Shown: positions 1 through 14,700 of the stretch, in pieces
Layout: each line of letters begins with the position of its first letter
Position numbering within the stretch: the first letter of the stretch is position 1
Assembly (NCBI GenBank): GCA_036971615.1
Contig: JAYKKR010000006.1
Coordinates: 1,736,001 to 1,800,000, forward strand
Length of the DNA stretch: 64,000 nucleotides
Direction of reading: 5' to 3'
Source: Amyloporia xantha
Lineage: Eukaryota > Basidiomycota > Agaricomycetes > Polyporales > Adustoporiaceae
Position numbers and translations under genes: made by a program
The notes under the pieces: model-generated
The model's input: only the letters and a program-made list of their open reading frames with translations
The model's database searches: none
Told to the model about the DNA's origin: nothing

Positions 1-800
1 AGTCGGCCCACTCAGATCATGATCATAAAGCGGAAGCTGTCCCTTACCGTGATACAGGAGTATGTAGAAAAAACTACTCGACAATTCAGTTTGTTTCAGC
101 CGTCGATTCCCATTGAGTCATATAGATCTCAACGAATGAGAGCAATGTCGATGTTTGTCAAGAATCGAAAATGTAAAAGAGCACAAATGTGAAGAGCGCA
201 TGAATCAGAAAAGACATCCCCACGTGCTGAAGATTGTGCACAACCAAGAGAACGCGGGGTAGTAGAGATGCGATCCAGCACATGTTATCTGGTATAATAT
301 GGTATACCTGTAGCCAAGGAGCTTGAAATGGCAAACAAAAAAGGAGTCTCCCTCCGGGAAGAGCTAGCCTGAGCGTTGACGTTACTGTCAATGAGGACCA
401 GGGAATCAAAACCCTGTTCCTCACGGAACAAGCTGAGTCTCATGTATTTGTATGTAGCAGGTGCGACTGAATCGTTTGGAGTAGGCAATACCGTGAGCAG
501 AAGGAGCGGTCGTTTCCCGCCTAAGATGATTTATGTATAGGCCTCAGAGCAGTACGACAACAATTGGAATGCAGGACCCAGGCCGCCGCGTGTATCGCCA
601 GAGACAGCAAATATGATGATGAATCACAAAGAGGCACTGAAAACCCGAGACGAGCCAGAGCAGTCATTATATATGATCGAGAGTCCGAAGAGGACTTTGA
701 GACACGAGATGGCATTATATAATGGGATTATGACAGCCAACGTTCAGCGCTGCCTAGCGTTCAGGATGTCTCTGCCACCAAGCGACAACAAGTGAAAACA
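1..800. other. left edge, no supportable gene
   Basis: Only short open frames (under 90 codons) occur on both strands and none resembles a family I recognise. Terminal exons of an intron-rich gene continuing beyond the left edge, on either strand, cannot be excluded. Confidence 0.4.
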
Positions 801-806
801 ACGCGT
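801..806 (+). promoter_or_regulatory. possible MCB (MluI cell-cycle box) upstream of MSH6
   Basis: An ACGCGT hexamer lies about 115 bp before the MSH6 start, and two further CGCGT cores follow within 30 bp. In yeast, ACGCGT boxes bound by MBF drive G1/S expression of replication and repair genes, MSH6 among them. The match is seen directly. Its function here is inferred from spacing and from the yeast parallel. Confidence 0.4.
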
Positions 807-921
807 ACCGCGTAATTGAGCGCGTCTGCTTCCCCTATACTGGAAGCCTAATTCTCCCGTTGTTGCTTCGTTCTGTATATCGCTCTCTCATACGCATCAC
901 ATAATTCGCAGAGATAGTACG

Positions 922-3900
922 ATGGCTCCGGAAAAGGCGCAGAGCTCTGACAAGCTCAAACAAAAAAGCCTCATGTCGTTCTTTGGCAAACCATCGACAG
1001 TCAAATCTGGTGCCTCGAGAGGCAGCAAGAACAAGATTCTGGCTGAGAAGGTGACACCATCTCACAAGACGAAAGAAATACCAAACGCGCTTCACGATGA
1101 CACGTCATCCTCAGACCCTGTTGGACCTGTCGTGCATACTCCGCTCTCCAAAGGCAATTCGCAGTCGTCTGGAATCACCAGTGCCACGTATACAAGGAGT
1201 TCGGATGGCGGATGGAGTGGTAAGGATACTCCGCCGACAAGTGATCCTATTGACATCGACATGATGTCTGATGGAGACGATGGGTTGAGTGTCAAAAGTG
1301 TTACAAAGACTGTTGGTATTCGTTTCCCCCAATGCCGCTTCTCCCTCACTGAACACATTACCTCCAGCCGGCTCTACGGCAAAAGCGGAGAATTGTCCTT
1401 GATGAATCCGATGAAGAAGGGGAGCAGATAGATGCAACGGCGTATAAGAAAGGCTTATCCGCTCGAAAACGCTCCCCTGTACCTGTCGTCAGGAGCAGTC
1501 ACAAGAAGCCCCGCGTCTCAACATTGGCCACTGACGACGAAAACGGCTCTGATGATGAAGATGGATCTCGGACACGGTCTTTCACACAACGGCTTGCTAA
1601 ATACGAACAATCGTCGGCAAAGAGTAAGTCGAAGAATGGTCAGTGTATGTTATTGCTCCTGTTAACTACATTCCTGACGTTTTTGTGCGCATACAAGAGG
1701 GCCGGACCGCTGCATACGATGACGACGGCTTCATTGTACCTGATGATGTTGACGACGAATTCGAGGACGAAGATGAGGATGCCCGACGATCCTCTTCCCG
1801 TGCGTCATCTCGTGCGTCTGCCTCGTCATCATCGCGTCCTTCGTCGCGTCTGTCCGCATATGCGCACTCCTCCGCTGCGTCTGAGCCCGAATCCGATTCC
1901 TTAGTTCAGTCCAAGGCAATCAAGAAGACGACGCAGCGCCCAGTCCTCACCAAAGAACAGACCTCCAAAGGAGGGAATGCGTTCCTGACGGCTGCCGAGC
2001 GGCGGGCTCAGAAACAGAAAGAAGACAAGAAAAGCGTCGAAGATCCATTCTCGTTCCTGCAGGACATTAGAGACAAAGACGGCGTACACCCTGGTCAACC
2101 CGGGTATGACCCGCGCACACTGTACATCCCTCCGGCAGCGTGGAAGGAGTTCACTCCTTTCGAGAAGCAGGTGCGTATATGCGCTCCCTATGGCAAGGGT
2201 GGGATGTTCCTCATGCGTCGGTGGTAGTTCTGGGAAATCAAGCAGAATCATTTCGATACGATCTTGTTCTTCCAGAAAGGCAAATTTCTGGAGCTATATG
2301 AGGATGATGCTAGAATTGGCCACCAAGAGTTTGACTTGAAGCTTACTCAGCGAGTCAAAATGAGTATGGTACGTCGTATGTGTCGTGGGCAGATATGTTT
2401 CACAATATCGAATGTTACCTTGTATCAGGTTGGCGTTCCGGAGATGTCGTTTAACTTCTGGGCTGCAAAATTCCTTGCCAAAGGTGAGATTTCCTGTACT
2501 CCTTGGTGCTGAATATTAATGGTCTTTACTGTTCACCACTAGGCTATAAGGTCGGCCGTGTGGACCAGGCTGAAACTGCACTGGGAGCGGAGATGCGTGT
2601 GGCTGCGGACAAGAAAGGCAGCAAACGCAAAGCCACTGCGGAAGAAAAGGGTAAAGACAAGATTGTACGGCGGGAACTGAACAAGGTTTATACAAACGGT
2701 ACTCTTGTCGACGCCGAATTGCTCACCGACGAGCAAGCCGGGCATTGTGTTTCAATCCGTGAGGATGAGGGACATACCGACAAGGACGGTCGACAGACTT
2801 TTGGGATTTGTGTTCTGGACAGTGCGACCAGTGAGTTTAACTTGAGCGCATTTGAAGATGATGTCTGCAGAACGCGGCTGGAGACGTTGATGAGACAGCT
2901 GCGTCCCAAGGAGGTCATTTTCACGAAGGTTAGTCGTCGGTAATTGTGCATATGTTGAATTCGCCGACTCGAACACCTTCTATCTCCGTAGGGCAATCTC
3001 TCCGTGTCGACGACACGCCTGCTTAAAGCTATTCTGCCGGGGAGTTGTCTCTGGACTAGTTTGCGCGAGAGCGAAGGCCTCAACTATGAGAAGACGCTCA
3101 AGGAACTCAAGACTCTGTACCCCGCGTCTGACGAGGACGATGATATGAACGATGCTCCCCATGGTTTGAGTAGTGCTGTCCCAGAGGCCATTCGGGAGAT
3201 GACTGGGTGCAGAGGCGCAATCGAAGCATTGGGTTCCATGATATGGTGAGGAACCTGTCAAAGAAGTGATGTTGCGATAGCTAATGACCGCTTACTCCGA
3301 CGAGCAGGTATCTGAACACTTTAAACATAGACAAAGATATCCTTAGCATGAAAAACTTTAACGTATACGACCCAATGAAACGAGGTCAAGGACTTGTTCT
3401 AGACGGCCAAACCCTAGCTCACATTGAGGTGCGTCCAAGTGGAAATCATTATGAGCATATTGTCAATGTATCCAATCCCAGGTCTTAGTCAATAACGAAG
3501 GAACTGAGGAAGGATCCTTGCTCAAACTACTCTCGCGATGCATCACTCCATCGGGTAAGCCGAAGGATTACCAGTTGGATGGACTAGGCTGACGACTGAT
3601 CTCGTAGGAAAACGCCTGTTCCGAATCTGGCTGTGTATGCCTCTGCGAGAAGTATCTGATATCAATGCTAGGTATGTCGTGCTGCGAGGAAAATGCTGGT
3701 GGTCGATTGACCTGAATGATCATCGTTTCTGCCAGACTTGATGCAGTGCAGGACCTCCTGGATCACCCCACATTCGAGCACGAGTTCACCAAGGTTGCCA
3801 AGGGGCTTCCGGATCTCGAGCGTATCGTGTCTCGTATTCATGCAAAGAACTGCCGGGTTAGAGACTTCCTCAAGGTCTTGAAAGTATGCCATCGATGACT

Positions 3901-6256
3901 TCCTACTTTTTATAATTCTGACTTTCATTTGGGTTATTCTACTAGGCTTTCAAGGGGCTCAGCATTGGTTTGTCTGAGTTGGCGGATACTGCAGAGTCGT
4001 TCCAGTCGAAGACTATCCTAGGCTTGCTCCGATCGGCTCCAAATCTTCTCCCAAACATCAAACATGTCACTACGATGTTCAAAAAGGTAGAAGAAAGTAC
4101 GTTGGATTCTGGGAGTCCTCCAGCCGCTCACCTGCTAACCGTGAACCATTAATACGTTCAATAGATGCGGACGAAGTTGTTCCTGAGGATGGTAAAGACG
4201 AAGTATATGATGAGATCATGGGTGAAATCAATGGTTTAGAGGAGGAACTCGAAGATGAGCTCAAACAATTTGAGAAGAAACTCGGGTACGCATTGCCATT
4301 TCAATGCTGTGTACGGCTGTGCTAAAGAAACTGCAGCTGTAATTTGTCTTATTGGCATAGTGCCCAGGGGACCAAGGCACGAGGCTTCATATGTTGACAT
4401 GATGCAAGGCTCACCCATATACAGGAGATTTACTTGGTGCAAACTAAGCCTGGCCAGAAAAACATACCCGGCAATTGGACCAAGAGCGGGAGCACTAAAG
4501 TAGGTCCAAAGCGTTCCTCACTACGCGATGACCCAGCCTTACATCATTTAGGCGGCTGTCCGGTGGTTGGTGCCCTCGTTAGCTCCGACCATTCGTAAGT
4601 TGAAGGAGGCACGCGAGAATCGTAACACAGCTATCAAAGAATTCAAGAATAGACTGTACGCAGAATTCGATGTCGACCGGAGCGTGTGGTTGCGTGCTGT
4701 CCGCGTACTTGCGGAACTCGACTGTCTCTTTAGCCTGGCGAAAGCGTCTGCCGCGTTGGGGGAACCCTCGTGCAGGCCTGAGCTGGTTGAAGGCGACGCC
4801 GCCTGGTTTGACTTCGAGGAACTTAGGCATCCTGCTCTGTGTGTCAGCACCGGGCTGAAAGGGGACTTTATTCCTAATGACGTGAAGTTAGGAAGCGATG
4901 TTGGAAGGATTGCACTGCTTACTGGTATGACTTACCCTTCGCATTACTGGAAAGAATGTCATTCACTCATCTGCCTTGTTTAGGTCCGAATATGGGGTGA
5001 GCTGGAATGTGTTCGCTCAAGCGCAAGAGGCCCTGTTACTGATGGTTGCATTTCAAACCGCCAGCGGTAAATCCACGGTAAGCCGTACGTCCTACCGACG
5101 TTGAAGATCCCATTTTAAGTTCACTTTGAAGGCAATGCGCATGACTGCTACCGGAGTGGTGAGAATGGCCTCCCCCCTCACCAATCTTCTCTGCTAATGT
5201 TCGTGGTTGCCAGATCATGGCACAGCTTGGCATGCTCGTGCCGGCCAGGAAAGCAAGGTAATTCTAGAATAGGCTGGTCTCTTTGCATTGTCTGGCTAAC
5301 GTCGAGTTTATAGATTATGTCCTGTAGACTCACTCTTGACACGGATGGGAGCCTACGATAACATGTTCTCCAATGCCAGTACATTCAAGGTGGAGCTAGA
5401 TGAATGGTAGGTCCCTCGGCTACTGATGACCTCGGACTCTGAGCCCATAATGTTCATTTAGTTGTAAGATCTTGCGTGACGCAACACCGAAATCTTTGGT
5501 CATCCTGGATGGTTGGCGTCTCATCTCCTTTGCAATTGTAATCAGACGCTAACGCAGCAGCATAGAACTGGGAAGAGGCACGTCGACATATGTAAGTGGT
5601 CGATTTCGCACCATGCAGTCTGGCTCACGCGTGCCCTACAGGACGGAATGGCTATTGCAGGAGTATGTGTTCAGAGAATAGAAGTGTCTGCCGCTTGCTG
5701 ATTTGTCCTCATGGCAGGCTGTTTTGCACGAACTCGCGACCCATACGCTCGCACTATCCTTCTTTGCGACGCATTACGGATCCCTGACCGACGATTTCGC
5801 GTATCATCCCAACATACGCAACATGCACATGGAAACGATGATCGACGACGAGAAACGGGAGGTAAGCACTCAGTCACTGTTAACTTGACATCCCCTCGCT
5901 CACTATAATCACACCCGCAGCTGATTTTCTTGTACAAACTCGTCGAGGGCGTTGCCGCGTCCTCCTTTGGTACGCACGTCGCGAGCCTTGCAGGCGTGCC
6001 GCTTGAGGTCGTCGAGCGCGCAGACGTCGTCTCGAAGGACTTTGCCCTGAACTTTAAGGAGAAGATCGAGGGCAAGAAGAGCAAAGAGTCTGGCAGGCTC
6101 CCGCTCGTCGCGCAGGCGGACTTCGCATACCTGTATGGATTGGCGACCGGCAGGTATGAGATGCCGGAGAATAAGGTACGGCAGCAGGAGGTGCTGAAGG
6201 TGATCAGAGGAGCCGTGAAGGGTTATCTGCGGATGAATGCTGTGGAGGCAGCGTAG
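922..6256 (+). CDS. MSH6: DNA mismatch repair protein MSH6
   Basis: MutS-family ATPase that pairs with MSH2 (MutS-alpha) in the nucleus to recognise base mismatches and small loops. The ATG at 922 puts a PCNA-interacting box (QKSLMSFF) about 15 residues in, as expected for MSH6. An acidic, Ser-rich linker follows, then MutS domain I ([15 protein letters not shown] near 2270), the connector and lever regions, and the C-terminal ATPase. The ATPase shows Walker A TGPNMGGKST, assembled across introns at 4.92-5.08 kb, Walker [17 protein letters not shown] near 5.5-5.64 kb, and the switch FFATHYGSL near 5.77 kb. The gene has well over a dozen introns, mostly 50-70 nt. No inactivating change was noticed. 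Two neighbouring exons coding for the P-loop are only 13 nt each. Family assignment is secure; some exon edges in the middle third are not fixed. Confidence 0.95.
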
Positions 6257-6486
6257 TGTGTTGGTGAAAAGAGGATATACCCTCGTCGTGCTTTGACACT
6301 GCTCTCGGAATTATTGTATCATACACGTTTGCTGTTCTGTGGTTGCTTCATATCTTGTACATAGACACCTGTATCATAGTGCTAATGTAGACGGTCGTCG
6401 ATATAATCTGTACATAGTTCAAGGATGGACGTGCACATTGAATCCTCTGGAGAATCTACAGCGACCAGGCAGGAGTCTCAAGACGG

Positions 6487-7491
6487 TCAATCAGCTGCAT
6501 ATAGCTGGAACTCCCAGGGCAGCTTCTGCCGAGGCCCGCTTTCGCTGAACCAGATCCTGCGCAACCTACACGTCGCGTATACCTTGACGTACAAGACGTG
6601 CGAGTACGTTCCACTGGGTACGGACGCGTGTCCGCTCGATACAAGATTCCTCCGCGGGCTCATGGCTGACGAGGGAGTCTCCTCGTCCGATTGGGCGTCC
6701 TCCTCGCTTTGATGATTATGTGTCAAGGCGGCCGATGAGAAGTGTGGCAGTAGCGAGGGGAGATGCAGCGCGATCGTGCACCAGGACGTGAGCGGGCGGG
6801 AGGAGGACGGCGGGAATGCGAGCGGGAGGTGTAGAAAGGGAGGGCTGCCGAGCTTCAGGCGCGGTTGTTTCTGGGAGGAACAACAGTCAGTATGAGGAGA
6901 GCGAAGGTTTTAAGAGAATGGGGATGGTGCGGCACTCTCACATATTCTCCTGGAAGCCAGTCAAGGGTGAATCACGGAAATAAACAGCAGACCGGAAGCC
7001 AAATGTCAGGAGAAAAGAGGAGAGAGGGACAGCACCTGGAACGTCGAGCACCGCACGATGCCCTCCCTGCCCGACTGGTCGACCAGCCCGACCTCGAACG
7101 ACCACTCCCGGCCCATGTTGCGGACCTGCAGGTGCACCCAGGGGTGCTGCATGCCCAACCTGCCACCGCCCCTCCCGCTCGTGCCCCGCCTGTCGCGCGC
7201 CGGACAGCGTATGTACGTCGTGGGCAGGGTGGGAGACTGGATGTGCAGGACGGTCTGCTGGAGCGCGTAGTCGGGTCCCGCGCCGTCGCTGTCGTCCTGC
7301 GGGTCGTGGGAGGAGCGCATGAGGGCGGCTGGAGGCGGAGGGCGGGGCAGGGAGCTGGCGTCGTTGAGCAGGGAGATGAAGGAGTCGGCGGGCAGGGTGG
7401 GGTCGGTGTGCGACGAGAATAGGCGGAGAGGCTCGCTGCCGGTGGACGAGAAGAGGGATACGAGGCCTGGCTGGATCGCGGAGGAGAACAT
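6487..7491 (-). CDS. CFA20-domain (CFAP20/WDR90 N-terminal-like) protein
   Basis: Two exons fit exactly: 7491-7036 (152 codons) and 6870-6487 (128 codons including the stop), with a phase-0 intron GTGCTG...CCCAG, giving 279 aa. The N-terminal part has the CFA20 hallmarks: LFSSTGSEPLRLFSS, then LHIQSPTLPTTYIRCPA, and HPWVHLQVRNMGREWSFEV. The C-terminus ends with VYATCRLRRIWFSES and LPWEFQLY, matching the closing beta strands of the family. In flagellated organisms CFAP20 sits at the inner junction of axonemal doublets. Dikarya lack flagella, so the role here is unknown. A Ser-Pro-rich insert and an acidic stretch separate the two conserved blocks. The gene is tail-to-tail with MSH6, about 230 bp apart. 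Confidence 0.85.
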
Positions 7492-7912
7492 GACCCTGGA
7501 TGGGATGCTGCAAGAGGCTTAGGAGGGGTCGAACTAGCTCCTGCTTGCATGGATCAGCGATGAGTACGGTACGCACGCACGAGAATTGATCAGGATCCCA
7601 TACTTGTTCCCACGACTGGTACAGTACTTCGAATAGAAATATATCAAAATATTTAACACATGTGCCATACCATGTGTCTGGCAGCAGCGCCAGATGAAGA
7701 TTGGTCTCAGATGTCGTGAATTGGTTGTCTAGAATATTACTGTGTGCCGCTGCGTTGAAAGCCCTGAGTGTAAGCACGTTTGAGTGACGAAGAGTAAGTA
7801 CTATTCAACGGGCGTCATGGTCGGAGTCAGGGAAAAGTCCTAGGAAGACGCGGACAGGGGTTTTACATAGGCAGACAGCCCCGTAGACGGCAGAGACCGA
7901 AATTGAAGAAAC

Positions 7913-7929
7913 ACATATATATATATATC
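7913..7929. repeat. short (AT)n microsatellite
   Basis: A run of alternating AT lies in the roughly 540-bp stretch between the CFA20-domain gene and the first DUF7918 gene. I see no gene in that stretch. Confidence 0.7.
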
Positions 7930-8028
7930 ATGATCAACACTTGGAATCCAAAGAATACATACTAATCGGGAAGGAGTCATACCATAAAAGGATATAAGGG
8001 AGAAGAGTTACGTAGGTCCAACGTTGAC

Positions 8029-9389
8029 TCAATCATCTGTCAGGTCTATCACGTCGCCATGCGAAGCACCGAGGCGAATTGGAGAAGGCTCTCTCTTGAG
8101 CACACCTGCCCTCGAAGACTGTCCTCGCTGGGCTTCCAATCGCTCCATCTTCTCCTTGGCAGCCCTCATCTTCTCCTGCGTGGTTCTCACACTTTCCTTC
8201 ATGACCTCAAATTGAGTCTATATGACAGCAGCCTATGCGGAGCGGTCGATTTCAATATATTGCGTACAGAACTCACCTTGAGAATACTGAGGCTGTCATC
8301 TACCATGTTGTGTGCATCCACGTCTTCTAATTTTGGCTCGACGTCTTCCTCTGGGCCTGCGTGCGGGGCTGTGTTGGCAGGCGACGAGGAATCCGCTCCA
8401 CCTTCTGATGGTACGGGACGGCGCCGCTTCTGGTGATGGGCGTGCAGCGACAGTTCACGTTGACGTTTGTTACCTTGAGCGGTCCCGTTTTCATGAGCAT
8501 TCTCCTCCTCATTGGACGGTAGCGGCATGATACCTTGAGCCTGGAGCATCTCTATCCCCATGGTCAATCAGAAAAATGCTCTTCGTGGGAAAGATGGGAC
8601 TATACCCCTTGGCCGATACCTGAACAAGAATCTACCGAATGGCTTTGTCATAGGATCACGCCAATTCGCTCTGAAACTCGCCATGGGTTCCACAGCGTCC
8701 TGTGTAGAGTCTGCCAGTCTAAAGAAGACAGGGGTCAACGCGTGAGGTGGACTGATATTGTGAGCAAATGAAAGGACGCGTACGAGACACAGTGGATTCC
8801 TGCCTTCTTGGTCTTTTCATGAGCAACGCCAAGCTCATGAAATGACGGCGGCGGAGTGTACGGGAGCTTCTGCAGGAGATTTATACGATGTATGCGTAAT
8901 TCAATCAGACCCAGGTCCTCTGCGTTAAGCAAGCCTGTAGTTACAATACTGTCGTCGTCTGGTGCGGGCTGCTTTAGTATCATATATACACATGAGATGC
9001 ATAGGGCGCAACCATAGCCAACCTGTGACTTTGAGATTTGAGAATAGAAATGGCCTCATGACAGAGGAATTAATGCCAACTCCGGCCAGCCGTTGAGTTT
9101 GGGAGGCCCGCAGCACCATAGAGTCGACTGGGCGGCCATCCATGAGACAGCGAAAGGCAACATCTTCATCGCATTCACTCCTAGAGTGGATCTCAAAGCT
9201 CTGAACCGTTTCATAAGTAAAGCTCAGTGATATGATAGAGCTCACTCCTATGCGGATGCGATTCCTTACCTTTTCTGCTTCACTGGGGATGAAACAACTG
9301 ATCGTGTCCTCGTCGTCGACAGAGACGCAATATTCTTCCAGCTGAGTTCCTTCGCTGGATATACAGAATTCAAGGCCGCGATGTTTCAT
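8029..9389 (-). CDS. DUF7918-domain protein, copy 1
   Basis: Fungal family of unknown function. The start at 9389 (MKHRGLEFCI) is preferred because copy 2 starts at the matching methionine. The domain follows the usual order: EEYCVSVDDEDTISCFIPSEAEK, an intron with donor GTAAGG, then SFEIHSRSE and a beta-rich core, LGLIELRIHRI, ELGVAHEKTKKAG, and WRDPMTKPFGRFLFRYRPRG. A Gln/Glu-rich linker and a basic KRRRP segment precede a predicted coiled coil (8040-8210). The C-terminus is DVIDLTDD, a good SUMO-interaction-motif candidate. The basic segment suggests a nuclear protein (inference). The gene diverges from the nitronate monooxygenase gene, with about 360 bp between the starts. Confidence 0.8.
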
Positions 9390-9750
9390 GTTAGATGGAG
9401 GTGTCAGTGTTGGCACAGGCGAGAAAAGTGCAGTGGCGTTGATAGCTGTCGAGCTGAAGAAAGACGCGATCCGCCACGAAGAGCGTGACATAACGCGTCA
9501 GTCACGGAGAACAGCACGGGTGAGGGTCACGGTCGTGTGATCGCGAACCCGAAGCTTGTGATACTTGCGACGAACCAATATGAGGCTTCTCCGGACAGCG
9601 GCTAGCCTGTTCACGACCCCCACTCTACTTGTGCCCTGAGACGCCGTAAAGCATTCCCTTCAGCTTGTTACAGAATAGACCACGGCTTTTGTGCTTTCCA
9701 GGATACTCCTGCCAGTGAGAACTTGAACTGCAGTCGCCCATCTATTCGAT

Positions 9751-11253
<1,503 letters not shown>

Positions 11254-11711
11254 AACGGCTTTAGATATAAGCCATTAAATTTGAAGCGCGAGTAGTAGGA
11301 ATCACTACGAGACGAATACTCCTTACGCACACTTCATTATCACTGGAGTATTTTGTATGTACTGTATTATTGGAAGTATGGTCAGGACGGTCTGGTAAAC
11401 ACAAGAGATGAAGAAAAAGAGAATGGGACAACAATTTACTCACGTACACTGCGAACAAGAGGCAGCGTAGTTGTCGTCTCACGTGATATGGACCCACCGG
11501 GACCCATAGCGCTTGTTTTGCACAGTTCCCGAATCGTCACAATCAGACATGCAAGTTGGAGACCATCTACGACCTGCCTCATGCAGGTACGTTGTTTTCA
11601 TTATATATGTGCACATCACTCACTTGGTGATCCTGACCCATCAGTTTCTCGTCCTGTCGCTGCAGTGAGCACTGCCAGTGAAGATACCCTGTGTCTCCTA
11701 GTACCGATTCC

Positions 11712-14700
11712 ATGCGAACAGAGCAACTCTCCCTGATGGCAGACAAAGGCAACAGGCTTGCGCTTCCTGTTGGAGAGTCCTTCAAGGCATGATTTCTACC
11801 TCTACTGTGAATGTCAACAATTAACAGGCGACCGGCCACAGATCGTTGGAAGTGTTAAACCTGCCCGGGGAAGCAGACGCCGCGAAGACTCGGACACCAC
11901 TGGCCTAACGAAGCATACAAGTCGAACATCACTATCTCCCACCCAAAGTGAGTATTTGCATAATTGTAAAGCATCCAGCTGTAACCCTTAGCCTAGATCA
12001 GAACTCTTCGTTCGTCACAGAGACGTCTTTCACCCGGGCTCCTCTTAGATCACGCATCTCTCTTTTCGCGGCCGTACAACACATATCTCACAAGGAGCAT
12101 CTAATTGAAGTGTCTGTGGAAGTTCAGGAAGCTCTTCTCTTGGAGGATTTGCTGTGTGTTCTTGCGGTAGACTGATTCCTGACAGTTCTGTTACGTCTCG
12201 CTAACCCCTCGCAAGGGCATCGAAGGTACATATATTACCTATGATCTGGAAAATCACAGCGAAGGAGACGGTTATCCAAGTAGACCACGCTATGTTTTAT
12301 CACCTACGTTAGGTCTGCCGCTCTTTCCCCTGCTGAGGACGGTCGCTGACTGGCATATAGATTCCTCGCTGCGGGATTTTGTTGAGCGGGTGCTTCCTAT
12401 TGCTATATACTATCGCTCTATTTCATCCTTCGTCGAGACTCGCAGCCACCTCAACTATGGTCTTGTCAACCACGCACTATCTGCAGCTATAAGAGACATG
12501 CTAAAGGTATGGTGTATTATTGCCTTATCTATCGATCCTGATATTCCGCTCTAGGACTATAAAACTTTGCTTGCGCAATTAGAGCATGCTTTCAACGTTT
12601 CTCCCCATTTCACCCTCAAGAAGCTTTGGTACTATATACACCCGACACTCCACACGCTATCTCTTATTCACCAGCTTATTTTGGAGCTGGAAAACATCGA
12701 CGAGATCCCGCCAGAAAACCTGTCGGGATCAGATGTATCCTCCATTTTTGAGGAGGAAGAGGGACCTGCGCAGGCGCTAGGCTTGGGAGGTGCGGGTTTC
12801 AAAGCTCTATTGTCCACAATACACAATGAAGGGGTGGGTGCCCTGAGCGATATTCCTGTCATTGGCGGAGAGGTTCTTGCAGTCATCTATGAGCGCAGGC
12901 AACGTATGTCTGGTGATCCAACAGCGCGCATTTTGTATGGCACTCTGTTGCGCGCGGCCGGAGCACCTTACCTGGCCATGCTCAAGATGTGGACGACAAC
13001 TGGACAGCTGGAAGACTGTTATGGTGAATTCTTTGTGAAGGAGAACAAGTCCGTCAACCGGGATAGCCTTGCGGCCGATGATATGTACGAGCACTGGGAC
13101 CAGAAATACCTGGTCAGTGTTTTTCACGACGGAACTCTATATTTTGATCCGAAACTGCGAGACCCAGCTCCGCGACGGGCCCGCGAGATCAATAGCGCCG
13201 AACACTCATCTTGCTGGTCATTCCCAACGTCGTCCTGGGAGTGGGCGCCTGTCAGGAGGTGCATGTGTACCACAAATGCTCAACAAATGGAAGCACATGA
13301 TTCTACTCACGGGAAAATATGTAAACATTGTCCAAGAATGTGGTATTGAGGTGAGGCGAGACCAGTCGCCACCGGATGATAGTCTTTGGATGGATGATGA
13401 GAAGCAAGTCACACTCTTCACATCGTTGCATCACCCTCTCTCATCTTTTGAATTTGAATAAATTAGGCTCTATGGATTCGTTGATGAGGCCTACATCTTC
13501 GCGAATCGGGCCTTGCTGCATCTTTTGCTGGATGACCAGCAGCTCATTTCCCGGCTCCGGGCGCTCAAACATTACTTCCTCTTGTCAGAGTCGACTTACC
13601 TGACATATTTCTTGGAACTCTCACAATCCGAATTGCGCAAGTCCTCGCAAGTGGCTTCCGTTGTCAGACTACAGAGCCTCCTAGACTTGGCAGTGGCATC
13701 CGATTTAGCCACGCTCGATGACAGTAATGGGGCATTTGATGGAGGTCTGAGAGTCAAGATGGCCGGGAGTGGGCTGTATGAGTGGCTGCTCAAGATTTCG
13801 AATGTAACCGGAATCAGTGACGCCGAGACTCTTGGCGGCGCCTCTATAACGGGTAACCAGGAGAAACCTAGAGGTAAAGAGATGGGAGAGAAAGAGAAGA
13901 AAACTTTGTCAGGTAGACATCAGGACCTCAATTTGTTCACTAGTTTACTGACGTTCTTTTAGCCATCGATGCTCTTACCGTGGATTGCATAGTCAGTTTC
14001 CCCCTTTCACTAGTCATTTCACGGAGAGCCATCCTACGTTATCAGCTCTTGTTCCGATTCCTGCTACATTTGAAGCACCTTGAACGATCTCTATCTGCAA
14101 TGTGGGTCGAACAAAACACGACACTATGGCGGCAGGCAGTTCCTTATCTTCCAGAGCTAGAAAAGTGGCGTTTGCGCGTCTCACTCTTGCGGGTAAGAAT
14201 GCTAGCATTTTTACAGCAGCTTCTGGCTTTCGCAACATTCGACATGATTGAATCGAACTGGCAAATTCTCGAAATGAAACTGAAAAATGCTACGACCGTC
14301 GACCAGGTATTGGCGTACCACGCGGATTTTCTCGATACGTGTCTCAAAGGATGCATGTTGACTAGTTCAAAGTTACTACAGGTATCGCGATGAATTTAAA
14401 TTCCCTGGCACTTGACTAATTTACTGTTTTTGCAGACACATTCTCGTCTCATGGTGACATGCTCGACTTTTGCCCGTTATGGCTCAGCGCTCAGTCGAGA
14501 TGTCGTCAAAGCATTGGCAGCACCTGAAGATGATCAGAGCATGACCGAGCGTTGGGAATTTCTGGGAAAATTCGAGACTCACTTCGATCATTGGTATGTA
14601 AAACTCGTCTTCTCAGTGCATGCGGGCCGGATATTGAGCGAAATTCTGAAGGTTCAAAATTCATCTCAACTATTTACAACTTGACGCGCTGAGTGAAAAT

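Noticed and set aside
6865..7550. Long plus-strand frame (6865-7422) and alternative minus-strand frames over the CFA20-domain gene
   Set aside because: They are GC-rich shadows. Only the frame starting at 7491 carries the CFA20 blocks and splices in frame to the C-terminal exon.
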